Shown here piece by piece: positions 1 to 7,537 of a DNA stretch of 13,032 nucleotides. This stretch comes from an uncultured Lachnospiraceae bacterium. Lineage in GTDB: Bacteria > Bacillota_A > Clostridia > Lachnospirales > Lachnospiraceae. The notes beneath the pieces are model-generated. The model was not told where the DNA came from, searched no databases, and saw nothing but the letters and a program-made list of their open reading frames with translations. Positions within the stretch are counted from its first letter, which is position 1. Each line of letters begins with the position of its first letter. The translations under genes were made by a program, and so were the position numbers. The stretch lies in assembly GCA_902780985.1 (NCBI GenBank), contig CACZHN010000050.1:1-13032 (forward strand). The letters run 5' to 3'.

Positions 1-585
1 TACCTCAATACCTGCCTCTTCCTCTGCCTGCTTCTTGAAGTCGGCAATCTTATCAGCGGAAATGCTCGGCAGCTCATCCATGGAAGCTATACCGAAGCTT
101 CTCAGGAAGTCATCCGTTGTTCCGAATAGAATAGGATGTCCCGGAGCGTCCAGTCTTCCCACTTCATCCACCAGATTATATTCCATAAGCCTGTTTACCG
201 CATGGCTGCAGGACACGCCTCTGATTTTCTCAATCTCGGCTCTTGTTACAGGCTGCTTATAAGCTATTATGGAAAGTGTCTCCAGCAGCACATCCGTAAG
301 AACGTGCTTCTTCGGCATGTTTACGATGCTTGCCAGAATATCGTAATATTCATTCTTGGTGCAGAGCTGGTACTTATCACCAACCTCTATCAGTCTGATT
401 CCTCTGTCCTCTGCTTCGTACTCTTCGATCATTTCCTTACAGATACGTTCGAGTTCCTTCTTGCTGTAAGGCTTTTCCTCGGTACCGAGAGCTTTACAAA
501 GCTTGTCTTTCTCCACTGCGGAACCTGTTGCGAAAAGAACGGCTTCCACAGCAGCTTTTATATTAACAGTACTAACGTCACTCAT
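1..585 (-). CDS. scpB: Segregation and condensation protein ScpB (3' end beyond window)
   Basis: ScpB is the winged-helix subunit that binds ScpA in the bacterial SMC-ScpAB condensin, which compacts and segregates newly replicated origins. The visible part is 195 residues with no stop, so the C-terminus lies outside the window. ScpB proteins are usually near 190-200 residues, so probably only a few are missing. Family signatures seen are LETLSIIAYKQPVTRAEIEK (residues 101-120), which is the start of the second winged helix, and GHPILFGTTDDFLRSFGI (149-166), the typical C-terminal block. The ATG at 585 is preceded by TAGGAG, in which TAG is the stop codon of scpA 12 bases upstream. The gene follows scpA as usual in Firmicutes. 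Function is clear from motif and context. Confidence 0.95.
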   Translation of the reverse strand, partial: MSDVSTVNIKAAVEAVLFATGSAVEKDKLCKALGTEEKPYSKKELERICKEMIEEYEAEDRGIRLIEVGDKYQLCTKNEYYDILASIVNMPKKHVLTDVLLETLSIIAYKQPVTRAEIEKIRGVSCSHAVNRLMEYNLVDEVGRLDAPGHPILFGTTDDFLRSFGIASMDELPSISADKIADFKKQAEEEAGIEV

Positions 586-597
586 TTCCGATATCTC

Positions 598-1347
598 CTA
601 CTCAAGCGAATCTATCATAATCTCGCCGAACATTTCTTCCTGACGGATCAGAATAGCCCCGCTTTTCATAAGCTCAAGAATAGCCATAAATGAAACTATG
701 ATATTGAGCTTTCCTCTTCTCTTTCCGAGGAGAGTTTTAAAATTGATACTCTTCAGACCTCTGATTTCTTCTCTGATCTCAACCATTCGGTCTTCGAGTC
801 TTATCTCTTCTCTGGTAATGGTACCGAACCGGCTTCTGACCGGATCCACTCTGTCCACCTCACGTCTGAGAAGAGTCTGGAATATCTCATTCAGCTTCGC
901 CATAGTCAGATCACCTATAAGCTCAGCCGGATCTATGTCTTCCTTAACCTCTTTAACTTCCTTAGGGATCGACTCCCCTTTGAAGTAAGCATTTGCCGCA
1001 TCAAACTCCATATCTTTAAGCTCGATGGCCGCATACTTGTACATCTTGTACTCCAGGAGGCTTCTGACAAGTTCGGCTCTCGGATCTTCCTCTTCCTCCT
1101 CTTCGGTCTCTTCCTTAGGAAGAAGCATCTTGGCTTTGATGGATATAAGCGTAGCGGCCATAACAAGGAACTCGCTCATGATATTCATATCGCTTTCTTC
1201 CATCTTGTCCAGATAATCCAGGTACTGCTCCGTGATCTCAACAATAGGTATATCAAAAATATTATATTTATTCTTTTCAATAAGCTGAAGAAGTAACTCA
1301 AGGGGTCCCTCATAGCCTTCCAGCTTGATATCTACCTGCTCACTCAT
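598..1347 (-). CDS. scpA: Segregation and condensation protein ScpA (kleisin)
   Basis: ScpA is the kleisin subunit that bridges the SMC dimer heads and recruits ScpB in the cytoplasmic chromosome condensin. The product is 249 residues, the normal family length. The diagnostic N-terminal helix block is present: GYEGPLELLLQLIEKNKYNI at residues 11-30, followed by the IPIVEITEQYLDYL segment. A run of glutamates at about 79-87 is the acidic linker after the N-terminal domain. The C-terminal winged-helix block has FMAILELMKSG (220-230). The ATG at 1347 lies 9 bases after the gpsA stop. Its ribosome site is a modest AGGG built on that stop codon (TAGGGTG), so it probably depends on translation coupled to gpsA. 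scpB follows directly. Confidence 0.96.
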   Translation of the reverse strand: MSEQVDIKLEGYEGPLELLLQLIEKNKYNIFDIPIVEITEQYLDYLDKMEESDMNIMSEFLVMAATLISIKAKMLLPKEETEEEEEEDPRAELVRSLLEYKMYKYAAIELKDMEFDAANAYFKGESIPKEVKEVKEDIDPAELIGDLTMAKLNEIFQTLLRREVDRVDPVRSRFGTITREEIRLEDRMVEIREEIRGLKSINFKTLLGKRRGKLNIIVSFMAILELMKSGAILIRQEEMFGEIMIDSLE

Positions 1348-1356
1348 CTATGCACC

Positions 1357-2361
1357 CTACCAGTTAAGGTCTGTTACCTCAGCTTTTCTATCTCTTGTAA
1401 GAAGATCATACATGGCATCCTTTGCCGGATAATCTTCGAAAAGTACCCTGTTAACACCCTCAACTATAGGCATGCTTACATCATACTTCTTCGCAAGGGC
1501 AAGTGCCGCCTTTGCGGAATACACGCCCTCTACGATCATTTTAACTTCGTCCATGGCTTCCTGATACTTCATACCCTGTCCGATAAGAATTCCCGCTCTT
1601 CTGTTACGGCTGTGCACCGATGCACAGGTAACTATCAGATCTCCGATTCCCGAAAGGCCCGAGAATGTTCTGTTATGTCCGCCCATCTTAAGTCCGAGAG
1701 CTGACATTTCCACGATACCTCTTGTGATAAGCGCGGCCTTTGCGTTGTCACCGCAGCCCAGTCCGTCTGCGATACCCGCAGCAAGTGCGATAACGTTCTT
1801 TATGGCACCACCCAGCTCGATTCCGATCATATCAGGACTTATATAAACTCTGAAGAAGTCTGTCATGAAAGCATCCTGGATCATCTCCGCAAGAGCCTTC
1901 TCCTTGGCACCTACGACAACTGTGGTAGGCATGAGCTTACCGACTTCTTCGGCATGGCTCGGTCCCGAAAGAACCGCCACTCTGGCCTGAGGTATTTCCT
2001 GCTCGATAACTTCGGAAAGTCTGAGAAGTGTGTTCTCCTCGATACCCTTGGCAACACTTACTATAGGTGTTCCGTCTTCTATATGAGGAAATGCAAGAGC
2101 CGCCGTGCTTCTTATGAAAGGCGAAGGAACTGCCATTACCACAAGCTCCGCATCCTTAAGTGCAAGTCCCATATCTGTTGTAAAATCAACGGTCCCCGGA
2201 AGGATTACTCCCGGAAGCTTTGTTTTATGCTCGCAGCTTGTCTTAAGCATTGATACCTCCTCCGGATCAATGGACCAGACTGCAAGTTCATGATTATTGC
2301 ATGTCAGAAGCTTAGTCAGGGCTATTCCCCAGCTGCCGGCTCCGAGTACGCATATTTTCAT
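1357..2361 (-). CDS. gpsA: NAD(P)-dependent glycerol-3-phosphate dehydrogenase
   Basis: This enzyme reduces dihydroxyacetone phosphate to sn-glycerol 3-phosphate, the backbone precursor of membrane phospholipids, in the cytoplasm. The 334-residue length is typical. The Rossmann nucleotide-binding motif GAGSWG is at residues 7-12. SVAKGIE (102-108), SGPSHAEEV (132-140), the conserved lysine region GGAIKNVIALAAG (184-196) and GLSGIGDLIVTCAS (235-248) followed by HSRNRRAG (250-257) are all family signatures and are intact. The ATG at 2361 has a GAGGTG ribosome site that overlaps the TGA stop of plsY 11 bases upstream. Its neighbour PlsY consumes the product, so the pair places synthesis and first acylation of glycerol-3-phosphate in one transcript. 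Confidence 0.97.
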   Translation of the reverse strand: MKICVLGAGSWGIALTKLLTCNNHELAVWSIDPEEVSMLKTSCEHKTKLPGVILPGTVDFTTDMGLALKDAELVVMAVPSPFIRSTAALAFPHIEDGTPIVSVAKGIEENTLLRLSEVIEQEIPQARVAVLSGPSHAEEVGKLMPTTVVVGAKEKALAEMIQDAFMTDFFRVYISPDMIGIELGGAIKNVIALAAGIADGLGCGDNAKAALITRGIVEMSALGLKMGGHNRTFSGLSGIGDLIVTCASVHSRNRRAGILIGQGMKYQEAMDEVKMIVEGVYSAKAALALAKKYDVSMPIVEGVNRVLFEDYPAKDAMYDLLTRDRKAEVTDLNW

Positions 2362-2372
2362 TTATTTACACC

Positions 2373-3065
2373 TCATTTTTCTTCAATCTTAATATCAACG
2401 GATTTCTTAAAACTGAATCTGTTCTCCGCATGGTTCATCAGACGCTTTATATTTTCCTTATGTCTGTATACCGAAAGTCCCGAGAATATAAATACTATCA
2501 CGAAGCTTTCCAGCATAGTCCTGAAGGATACAGGATCCGCCTTATCGAAACACAAAAGTCCCGCAAAAGCAAATATCACATAGATGACCGCAAACTCGAT
2601 CATAAGGCATATGGATCCCAGTGAAAGATATCTTGATATAGCTACAGTGGAAACAAACAGTACCAGAAGGATAAGTATCATCCATCCGCTGAGAAGTCCC
2701 ACGATCATTCCCGCTATGGTTGCAACACCCTTTCCTCCCTTAAAACGCAGATAGAAAGGAAATACGTGTCCCAGTACGGCACCGAATCCCGTATACAGAA
2801 CATAGATAAGAAATGTATTCGGAAAGGCATTGATGAAAATGAGTCTTGTTACAAGACACGGAACAAAAGACTTACAGAAGTCGCCGACGAAGACCACCAG
2901 TCCGGCCTTCGGTCCCAGAACTCTGAGAGCGTTGGTCATTCCCAGATTCTTGCTTCCGTAATTTCTGATGTCAACTCCTATGATCTTGCCGTAGATGACA
3001 CCCGTTTCCATCAGACCGCATATATACCCGATAACGAGACATAAGATTCTATATAAGACTATCAC
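2373..3065 (-). CDS. plsY: Acyl-phosphate:glycerol-3-phosphate acyltransferase PlsY
   Basis: PlsY is a polytopic membrane enzyme that transfers an acyl group from acyl-phosphate to glycerol-3-phosphate to make lysophosphatidic acid. I place the start at the GTG at 3065 (230 residues). It opens directly into the first membrane helix and has AGGGAGAG 11 bases upstream. The alternative TTG at 3113 would add 16 charged residues encoded inside der. Family motifs: GSKNLGMTN (37-45), [18 protein letters not shown] (99-116) and [10 protein letters not shown] (200-209). The first motif is usually GSGN, so lysine in place of the second glycine is a small oddity. At 230 residues it is somewhat longer than the roughly 200-215 usual, mostly from a charged C-terminal tail. 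It overlaps the end of der by 17 bases and precedes gpsA. Confidence 0.93.
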   Translation of the reverse strand: MIVLYRILCLVIGYICGLMETGVIYGKIIGVDIRNYGSKNLGMTNALRVLGPKAGLVVFVGDFCKSFVPCLVTRLIFINAFPNTFLIYVLYTGFGAVLGHVFPFYLRFKGGKGVATIAGMIVGLLSGWMILILLVLFVSTVAISRYLSLGSICLMIEFAVIYVIFAFAGLLCFDKADPVSFRTMLESFVIVFIFSGLSVYRHKENIKRLMNHAENRFSFKKSVDIKIEEK

Positions 3066-4389
3066 TTTTCTTAGTTCTCTCCCTGATAATGATTTTAATC
3101 GGGGTTCCCTCAAAGAGGAAGGCTTCCCTCAGTTTATTCTCTAAATATCTTACATAAGAGAAATGCGAGAGTTCTTTATCGTTTACGAATATTACGAATG
3201 TAGGCGGCTTAACCGAAACCTGTGTAATATAGTAAAGCTTAAGTCTCTTACCCTTATCCGATGGCGGATCGGCTGTAGCCACAGCCTCGGCAAGAATCTC
3301 GTTCAGAACTCCTGTCTGAATCCTCATACATGAATACTGAATAACAGTATCTATAGTATCAAAGAGCTTCGGAAGTCTCTGGCCTGTCACTGCGGATACG
3401 AAGAGCATCTTCGCATAAGGCATGAATGCCAGCTTTGTCTGAATCTCTTTCTTCATCTTGTTCATGGTATTGGTATCTTTCTCTATAAGATCCCACTTGT
3501 TTACCACGATTATCATACCCTTGCCGCGTTCATGAGCGATTCCGGCAATCTTTGTATCCTGCTCGGTCACGCCTTCTTCGGCATCTATAACAAGAACCGC
3601 AACGTCGCATCTTTCAACAGCCGCAACTGTTCTTATGATACTGTATCTTTCGATATCATCCTTGATCTTGTTCTTACGGCGAAGACCTGCTGTATCGATA
3701 AATACATATTCATTTCCGTTTCTCTTAACTCTGGTATCGATGGCATCTCTTGTGGTTCCGGCAATATTCGAAACTATGAGTCTGTCTGTTCCCAGAAGTC
3801 TGTTTATGATGGATGACTTACCTACATTCGGCTTACCTATAACCGCTACTCTCGGTGTATCGTCCTCTTCCTCATCTGCATCGCCGGCAGCATCAAGGTG
3901 CTCCAGAACCGCATCCAGCATATCACCGAGACCGGTCATTCCGGAAGCCGATACAGGATAAGGATCTCCTATACCCAGATTGTAGAACTCATATACATAA
4001 GGCTCGAACTTCTCATAGCTGTCAACCTTATTAACGCAAAGAACAACAGGCTTACGGGATTTTCTCAGCATATCCGATACCTGCATATCAGCAGCTGTAA
4101 CGCCGCTTCTTACATCGGTAACAAAGATGATAACGTCTGCTGTCTCAATTGCTATCTCAGCCTGTTCTCTCATAGAGCGCATGATGATATCATCGCTCTC
4201 TTTATCTATTCCACCCGTATCTACTATGGTGAACTTATGATTAAGCCATTCGCAGTCGGCGTAGATTCTGTCTCTCGTAACACCCGGAGTGTCCTTAACT
4301 ATGGCTATGCGTTCGCCGGCCAAAGTATTAAAGAGAGTCGATTTACCTACATTAGGTCTGCCGACAATAGCTACCATTTTTTTAGCCAT
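3049..4389 (-). CDS. der: Double-domain ribosome assembly GTPase Der (EngA)
   Basis: Der is an essential GTPase with two tandem G domains and a KH-like C-terminal domain that acts in 50S subunit maturation. From the ATG at 4389 it has 446 residues, a normal length. G domain 1 shows GRPNVGKS (10-17), DTGG (57-60) and NKVD (120-123). An acidic linker (about 168-178) leads to G domain 2 with GKPNVGKS (185-192), DTAG (232-235) and NKWD (297-300). The KH-like domain covers roughly 355-440. The ATG is chosen over an in-frame TTG at 4404 because that TTG lies within the GGAGG ribosome site serving the ATG. A near-consensus promoter sits immediately upstream, making der the likely first gene of its transcript. 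Its end overlaps plsY. Confidence 0.97.
   Translation of the reverse strand: MAKKMVAIVGRPNVGKSTLFNTLAGERIAIVKDTPGVTRDRIYADCEWLNHKFTIVDTGGIDKESDDIIMRSMREQAEIAIETADVIIFVTDVRSGVTAADMQVSDMLRKSRKPVVLCVNKVDSYEKFEPYVYEFYNLGIGDPYPVSASGMTGLGDMLDAVLEHLDAAGDADEEEDDTPRVAVIGKPNVGKSSIINRLLGTDRLIVSNIAGTTRDAIDTRVKRNGNEYVFIDTAGLRRKNKIKDDIERYSIIRTVAAVERCDVAVLVIDAEEGVTEQDTKIAGIAHERGKGMIIVVNKWDLIEKDTNTMNKMKKEIQTKLAFMPYAKMLFVSAVTGQRLPKLFDTIDTVIQYSCMRIQTGVLNEILAEAVATADPPSDKGKRLKLYYITQVSVKPPTFVIFVNDKELSHFSYVRYLENKLREAFLFEGTPIKIIIRERTKKSDSLI
3077..3084 (-). promoter_or_regulatory. Ribosome binding site favouring GTG start of plsY
   Basis: The minus-strand sequence AGGGAGAG lies inside the end of der, 11 bases before the GTG at 3065. 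The spacing is a little long. No better purine-rich site serves the upstream in-frame TTG at 3113, and the GTG start begins right at the first hydrophobic helix, as in PlsY homologues. Confidence 0.5.
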
Positions 4390-4397
4390 TCCGTTTT

Positions 4398-4402
4398 CCT
4401 CC
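4398..4402 (-). promoter_or_regulatory. Shine-Dalgarno site fixing the der start
   Basis: GGAGG on the minus strand is spaced 8 bases from the ATG at 4389. The upstream in-frame TTG at 4404 overlaps this site and has none of its own, so the shorter reading is the right one. Confidence 0.85.
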
Positions 4403-4413
4403 AAAACATTTCC

Positions 4414-4442
4414 ATTTTAACTTAATTAAAAAGCATTTTCAA
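4414..4442 (-). promoter_or_regulatory. Predicted vegetative promoter for der-plsY-gpsA-scpA-scpB
   Basis: On the minus strand a -35 box TTGAAA (4437-4442) and a -10 box TAAAAT (4414-4419) are separated by exactly 17 bases. Each box differs from the sigma-A consensus at one position. The -35 and half the spacer lie within the last codons of yraN, and the spacer also contains the yraN stop. The start of transcription would fall near 4407, leaving a leader of about 18 bases before der, just enough for the GGAGG site. The surroundings are AT-rich. Prediction by eye only. Confidence 0.65.
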
Positions 4443-4773
4443 CATGATTAATCCCGCCGTCGGTTATGCCGATACAGTCGAATCTGATGCTTGTCGCCTC
4501 GGGATTATATCCTCTGTAATTCATATATTTCAGCGCTATCCGCCTTATCTGCTGCTGTTTTCTCGCGTCCACAGCCTCCAGCGGATCCCCCGCTTTATCG
4601 GTACTGCGGTACTTTACCTCCACGAAGACCAGAGCCTCACGGCAGAGTGCTATTATATCTATCTCTCCGGACCTGTCACGAAAGTTACGGTCCAGTATGG
4701 TATATCCTTTATCTCTCAGATATGCCGCAGCCACTTCTTCATATTGTGTTCCTGTACTTCGCTTGTTAGGCAT
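4426..4773 (-). CDS. yraN: YraN/UPF0102 family endonuclease-fold protein
   Basis: The 115-residue product belongs to the small UPF0102 family, which has a restriction-endonuclease-like fold. Its physiological role is not settled. The predicted active-site signature is intact: GEIDIIA (residues 36-42) with Asp39, then VFVEVKYR (49-56) with Glu52 and Lys54, the D-(E)xK layout of the superfamily. The ATG at 4773 has GGGAGG 7 bases upstream. The gene lies 18 bases after rnhB, a frequent pairing in Firmicutes that hints at a shared nucleic-acid task. The last codons carry the -35 box of the der promoter, so the 3' end has a double role. Confidence 0.93.
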   Translation of the reverse strand: MPNKRSTGTQYEEVAAAYLRDKGYTILDRNFRDRSGEIDIIALCREALVFVEVKYRSTDKAGDPLEAVDARKQQQIRRIALKYMNYRGYNPEATSIRFDCIGITDGGINHVENAF

Positions 4774-4791
4774 CTTCTGCCCTCCCGGAAA

Positions 4792-5586
4792 TCAGACAAA
4801 ATTTTTGATGAAGCTTCTTCTGTGTGCAGGACACGGACCCATCTTCTTCAGAGCCTCTATATGCTCCGCCGAGCCGTAGCCCTTATTCTTTGCAAAGCCG
4901 TAACCCGGATACATCTCATCCAGCTTTACCATAAGCCTGTCTCTTGTAACCTTGGCTATGATACTTGCAGCCGCGATGGATATGGACTTGGTATCTCCCT
5001 TTATGATCGGATACTGCTCTATATCCAGTCCCTTTATCGGAAATGCATCCACAAGTATAAAATCCGGCTTTACCGAAAGCTTCTCGGCCGCCAGTTTCAT
5101 GGCATCCGAGTCAGCCGGCGCGATACCCATTTCATCTATATCCTGCTCCGAATGCATGCCGCAGGCTACAGACACCGCCTTTTCCATGATTATATCAAAC
5201 AGTTCTTCCCTCTTTTCCTCGGAAAGCTGTTTGGAATCATTTACGTACGGGATCATGAGATTATGAGGAAGCACCACCGCAGCGGTAACTATAGGACCTG
5301 CCAGAGGGCCTCTTCCCACTTCATCGATTCCCGCAATATACTGTCTGTCATAGAACTTACTCTCGAAATCTATCATGGCAGATAAACGGGCTTTCTCCTG
5401 AGTAAGCTTCTTCATCTGAGTCTCGGCACTCTTCACCAGTTTTACGACTCCCGATCTGTCATCGCCGCTGTAGCTCTGACAGAAATCATTGTAGGAATTT
5501 ACCGCGAAGTCCAGTCCGCCTTCCTTATAGAGATTGAGAGCTTTTATCTCAGCCAGTTTATTCTTGATATCCGATATTGATTCCAT
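4792..5586 (-). CDS. rnhB: Ribonuclease HII
   Basis: RNase HII cleaves the RNA strand of RNA-DNA hybrids and removes single misincorporated ribonucleotides from DNA. From the ATG at 5586 the protein has 264 residues, close to the B. subtilis length. An N-terminal extension of about 80 residues precedes the catalytic core. Core motifs are GIDEVGRGPLAG (86-97; Asp88 and Glu89), ILVDAF (177-182; Asp180) and AKVTRDR (211-217; Asp216), so all four acidic catalytic residues are present. KGYGSAEH (235-242) and GPCPAHRRSF (250-259) are also conserved. The ATG is preferred to a TTG at 5619 because AGGTG lies 5 bases before it, while the TTG has no ribosome site and abuts a hairpin. yraN follows 18 bases downstream. 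Confidence 0.95.
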   Translation of the reverse strand: MESISDIKNKLAEIKALNLYKEGGLDFAVNSYNDFCQSYSGDDRSGVVKLVKSAETQMKKLTQEKARLSAMIDFESKFYDRQYIAGIDEVGRGPLAGPIVTAAVVLPHNLMIPYVNDSKQLSEEKREELFDIIMEKAVSVACGMHSEQDIDEMGIAPADSDAMKLAAEKLSVKPDFILVDAFPIKGLDIEQYPIIKGDTKSISIAAASIIAKVTRDRLMVKLDEMYPGYGFAKNKGYGSAEHIEALKKMGPCPAHRRSFIKNFV

Positions 5587-5619
5587 AGTCACACCTAAAC
5601 TTTTCTTATTATCAGCCAA

Positions 5620-5663
5620 ACCGCATCATCAGGCAGGTATCACCCTCTGCTTAATGATGCGGT
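5620..5663 (-). other. Inverted-repeat hairpin between long lepB and rnhB
   Basis: ACCGCATCAT (5620-5629 on the plus strand) is perfectly complementary to ATGATGCGGT (5654-5663). Inside this 10-bp stem a second 4-bp helix (GCAG/CTGC) forms after a symmetric 3x3 internal loop, with a 10-base terminal loop. On the transcript it lies 7 bases after the lepB stop. It is followed by UUUGGCUGAU, which lacks a true U-tract, so it looks more like an RNA-processing or stability element, or a leaky terminator, than a strong terminator. Confidence 0.55.
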
Positions 5664-5670
5664 CTTAAAT

Positions 5671-6648
5671 CTAATGAATCTTTCCGAATTTACTAGCAGG
5701 CGCTATTCTGAATACCGCCTTACCGATAATATTCTCTTTCTTTATATTACCGACATCCGATCTTCGGCTGTCGTTACTGTTGTTTCTGTTATCTCCCAGA
5801 ACGAAATACTCGTCATGGGCAAGTGTGATCTTACTTCCGGCTACACCCGGATCGTTAATGACCTCCAGTCCGTAATCTTCCTCAAGGAGCTCTCCGTTGA
5901 TGTAGATATTTCCGTCCTTGATCTGAACCGTCTCTCCCGGAAGTCCTATAACTCTCTTGATGAAGAGGATATCGCTGCCCTTCTTATAAGGGAACACGAT
6001 GATATCGAATCTTTCAGGATCTCCGAATCTGTATGCCAGTTTGTCTACCCAGAGGGCATCCTCGTTCTGAAGTGTGGACTCCATAGACTGACCGCTTACC
6101 ACAACCTTCTGGCCTACAAATGTAATAATAAGGAATACGATAAGAATTACGACTCCCACATAGATGATACCGTCCAGGAGTTCCTTCACCACATTGAACT
6201 GCGGATCTCTTTCGCCCTTCTTATGTCTTCTGCGTCTCTTTTTCTTTTCGGGTTCTTCTTCGCCTTCGGCCTTTTCCGAATCCTTCTTATCTTCAGCCTT
6301 TTCGGCATCCTTCTTTTCTTCGGTCTTTACTTCGTCGGCCGGTTTTGAATCATCTTCATCTTTCTTGGATTCCTCCGCAGCCGGCTCAGTCTTCTCTTCG
6401 GCTTTATCAGCCTTGTTCTTATCCTCGTAACCCTTAAGGATCTCGTCCAGAGACTGCTCGCGTCCGAAATCTTCTCCCAGCATGTCTGCCGTGAATCCCA
6501 GCTTTTCAGCCTCACGAAGCATCTTCTCACGCTTCTTGGATTCCTTCAGAGCTTTCTTTGCCGCCTTCTTCTCGGCACGGGATATCTCTTTATCCGCCCC
6601 GGAAGCGATTATATCATCATAATCTGTTTTCTCTTCATCAAATAACAA
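5671..6648 (-). CDS. lepB: Signal peptidase I with long charged N-terminal tail
   Basis: Type I signal peptidase removes signal peptides from exported proteins at the outer face of the membrane through a Ser/Lys dyad. Of its 325 residues, the first 150 or so are cytoplasmic, highly charged and low in complexity: Lys/Glu helices, then acidic KAE-type repeats, then a basic KKKRRRRHKK block (135-144) just before the membrane anchor (about 160-180). The peptidase part shows SGQSMEST (185-192) with catalytic Ser188, FIKRVIGLPG (229-238) with Lys231, and GDNRNNSNDSR (285-295). The typical Firmicute enzyme is near 180-200 residues, so the tail is the unusual part. The TTG start at 6648 is supported by GAGAGG 8 bases before it; the first in-frame ATG is over 40 codons later. 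It follows rbgA by 20 bases and is a paralogue of the shorter lepB at 7538-8134. Confidence 0.93.
   Translation of the reverse strand: MLFDEEKTDYDDIIASGADKEISRAEKKAAKKALKESKKREKMLREAEKLGFTADMLGEDFGREQSLDEILKGYEDKNKADKAEEKTEPAAEESKKDEDDSKPADEVKTEEKKDAEKAEDKKDSEKAEGEEEPEKKKRRRRHKKGERDPQFNVVKELLDGIIYVGVVILIVFLIITFVGQKVVVSGQSMESTLQNEDALWVDKLAYRFGDPERFDIIVFPYKKGSDILFIKRVIGLPGETVQIKDGNIYINGELLEEDYGLEVINDPGVAGSKITLAHDEYFVLGDNRNNSNDSRRSDVGNIKKENIIGKAVFRIAPASKFGKIH
6262..6315 (-). repeat. Tandem 9-residue repeat in the lepB tail
   Basis: Two adjacent 27-base units encode KKDAEKAED and KKDSEKAEG (residues 112-120 and 121-129 of the long signal peptidase). The DNA units are similar but not identical, which suggests an old duplication within the Lys/Glu/Ala-rich tail. 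Confidence 0.6.
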
Positions 6649-6656
6649 AGTCTTAA

Positions 6657-6662
6657 CCTCTC
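6657..6662 (-). promoter_or_regulatory. Ribosome binding site supporting a TTG start of the long lepB
   Basis: GAGAGG on the minus strand lies 8 bases before the TTG at 6648. It is the only ribosome site in the gap after rbgA, and no in-frame ATG lies near, so an uncommon TTG start is the best reading. Confidence 0.65.
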
Positions 6663-6668
6663 ACTCAA

Positions 6669-7526
6669 TTAGTCTACTCTGTCAAATGTAATCCTGCCGA
6701 GTCTGCCGCTTCTCAGGTCATCCAGTATAAGCTTTGATGCTCTGAGATAATCCGGCTCTCCGCCCTTCTTCAAACATTTCCTGTCAATTGCAATTCCGTC
6801 CAGAATACTGAGGGTATCGGTTTCCGGCGTAATAGCCACATCCTCAAGTTTATACCTGTCAGCAAGAAGATTGCAATAATATTTTTGAAGATACTTTAAC
6901 AGTTCAAATGCTATATCATTGATATCCAGTATATTATCGTTTATTGAGCCGATAAATGCAAGCTTATATCCTACGGTCTGGTCTTCGAATTTAGGCCAGA
7001 GTATACCCGGAGTATCCAGAAGATTAAGGTCATTTGATATCCTTATCCACTGATTTCCCTTTGTTACGCCGGGTTTGTTGCCTGTTTTGGCAGATGCCCT
7101 GCCCACAAATGAATTGATAAATGTGGACTTTCCTACATTCGGAATACCGCAGACCATGGCCTTTACCGGTCTGTTCATGATACCCTTGCGTCTGTCACGC
7201 TCGATCTTTTCTTTACAGGCTTCTCTTACCGCCGCATTTACCTTAAGAGCTTCCTTACGGTTACGGGAATCAAGAGTTACAACTTGATAGCCTTCCTTCT
7301 TGAAATACTCAAGCCACTTCTTGGTTTCCGCAGGATCCGCAAGATCGATCTTATTCAGCAGAAGAACTCTTCCCTTACCGTTACATAAAGGATTGATATC
7401 GGGATTTCTGCTTGAGATCGGAAGTCTCGCATCAAGAATCTCTATTATGCAGTCAACCAGCTTCAGCTCTTCCTGCATCTTTCTCTTTGCTCCGGTCATA
7501 TGACCCGGATACCAGTTAATATCCAT
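6669..7526 (-). CDS. rbgA: Ribosome biogenesis GTPase RbgA (YlqF)
   Basis: RbgA is a circularly permuted GTPase that drives a late step of 50S subunit assembly. The 285-residue length is typical. The N-terminal INWYPGHMTGAKRKM block (3-17) is diagnostic. G motifs come in permuted order: NKID (58-61, G4) precedes GIPNVGKST (127-135, G1), PGVTK (152-156, G2) and DTPG (171-174, G3). The RNA-binding C-terminal domain follows. The ATG at 7526 has AGAGG close upstream and lies 11 bases after the short lepB stop. Sitting between two signal peptidase genes and near rplS, it matches a common Firmicute arrangement that groups 50S assembly with L19. Confidence 0.96.
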   Translation of the reverse strand: MDINWYPGHMTGAKRKMQEELKLVDCIIEILDARLPISSRNPDINPLCNGKGRVLLLNKIDLADPAETKKWLEYFKKEGYQVVTLDSRNRKEALKVNAAVREACKEKIERDRRKGIMNRPVKAMVCGIPNVGKSTFINSFVGRASAKTGNKPGVTKGNQWIRISNDLNLLDTPGILWPKFEDQTVGYKLAFIGSINDNILDINDIAFELLKYLQKYYCNLLADRYKLEDVAITPETDTLSILDGIAIDRKCLKKGGEPDYLRASKLILDDLRSGRLGRITFDRVD

Positions 7527-7537
7527 AATTACCTCTG

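Noticed and set aside
3066..3113. Longer plsY reading from TTG at 3113
   Set aside because: It adds a charged stretch before the first membrane helix that PlsY proteins lack; the GTG at 3065 fits the family better.
4444..5385. Long plus-strand open frame opposite yraN and rnhB (313 codons)
   Set aside because: It lies antisense to two well-conserved genes, has no recognisable motif and no convincing ribosome site; it mirrors the codon pattern of the real genes.
5587..5619. Longer rnhB reading from TTG at 5619
   Set aside because: There is no ribosome site, and the codon abuts the base of a hairpin; the ATG at 5586 has AGGTG at workable spacing.
5599..5630. Possible promoter before rnhB with GATAAT as -10
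   Set aside because: The best -35 at 17-base spacing (CTGCCT) matches only three of six consensus bases and lies within the hairpin.
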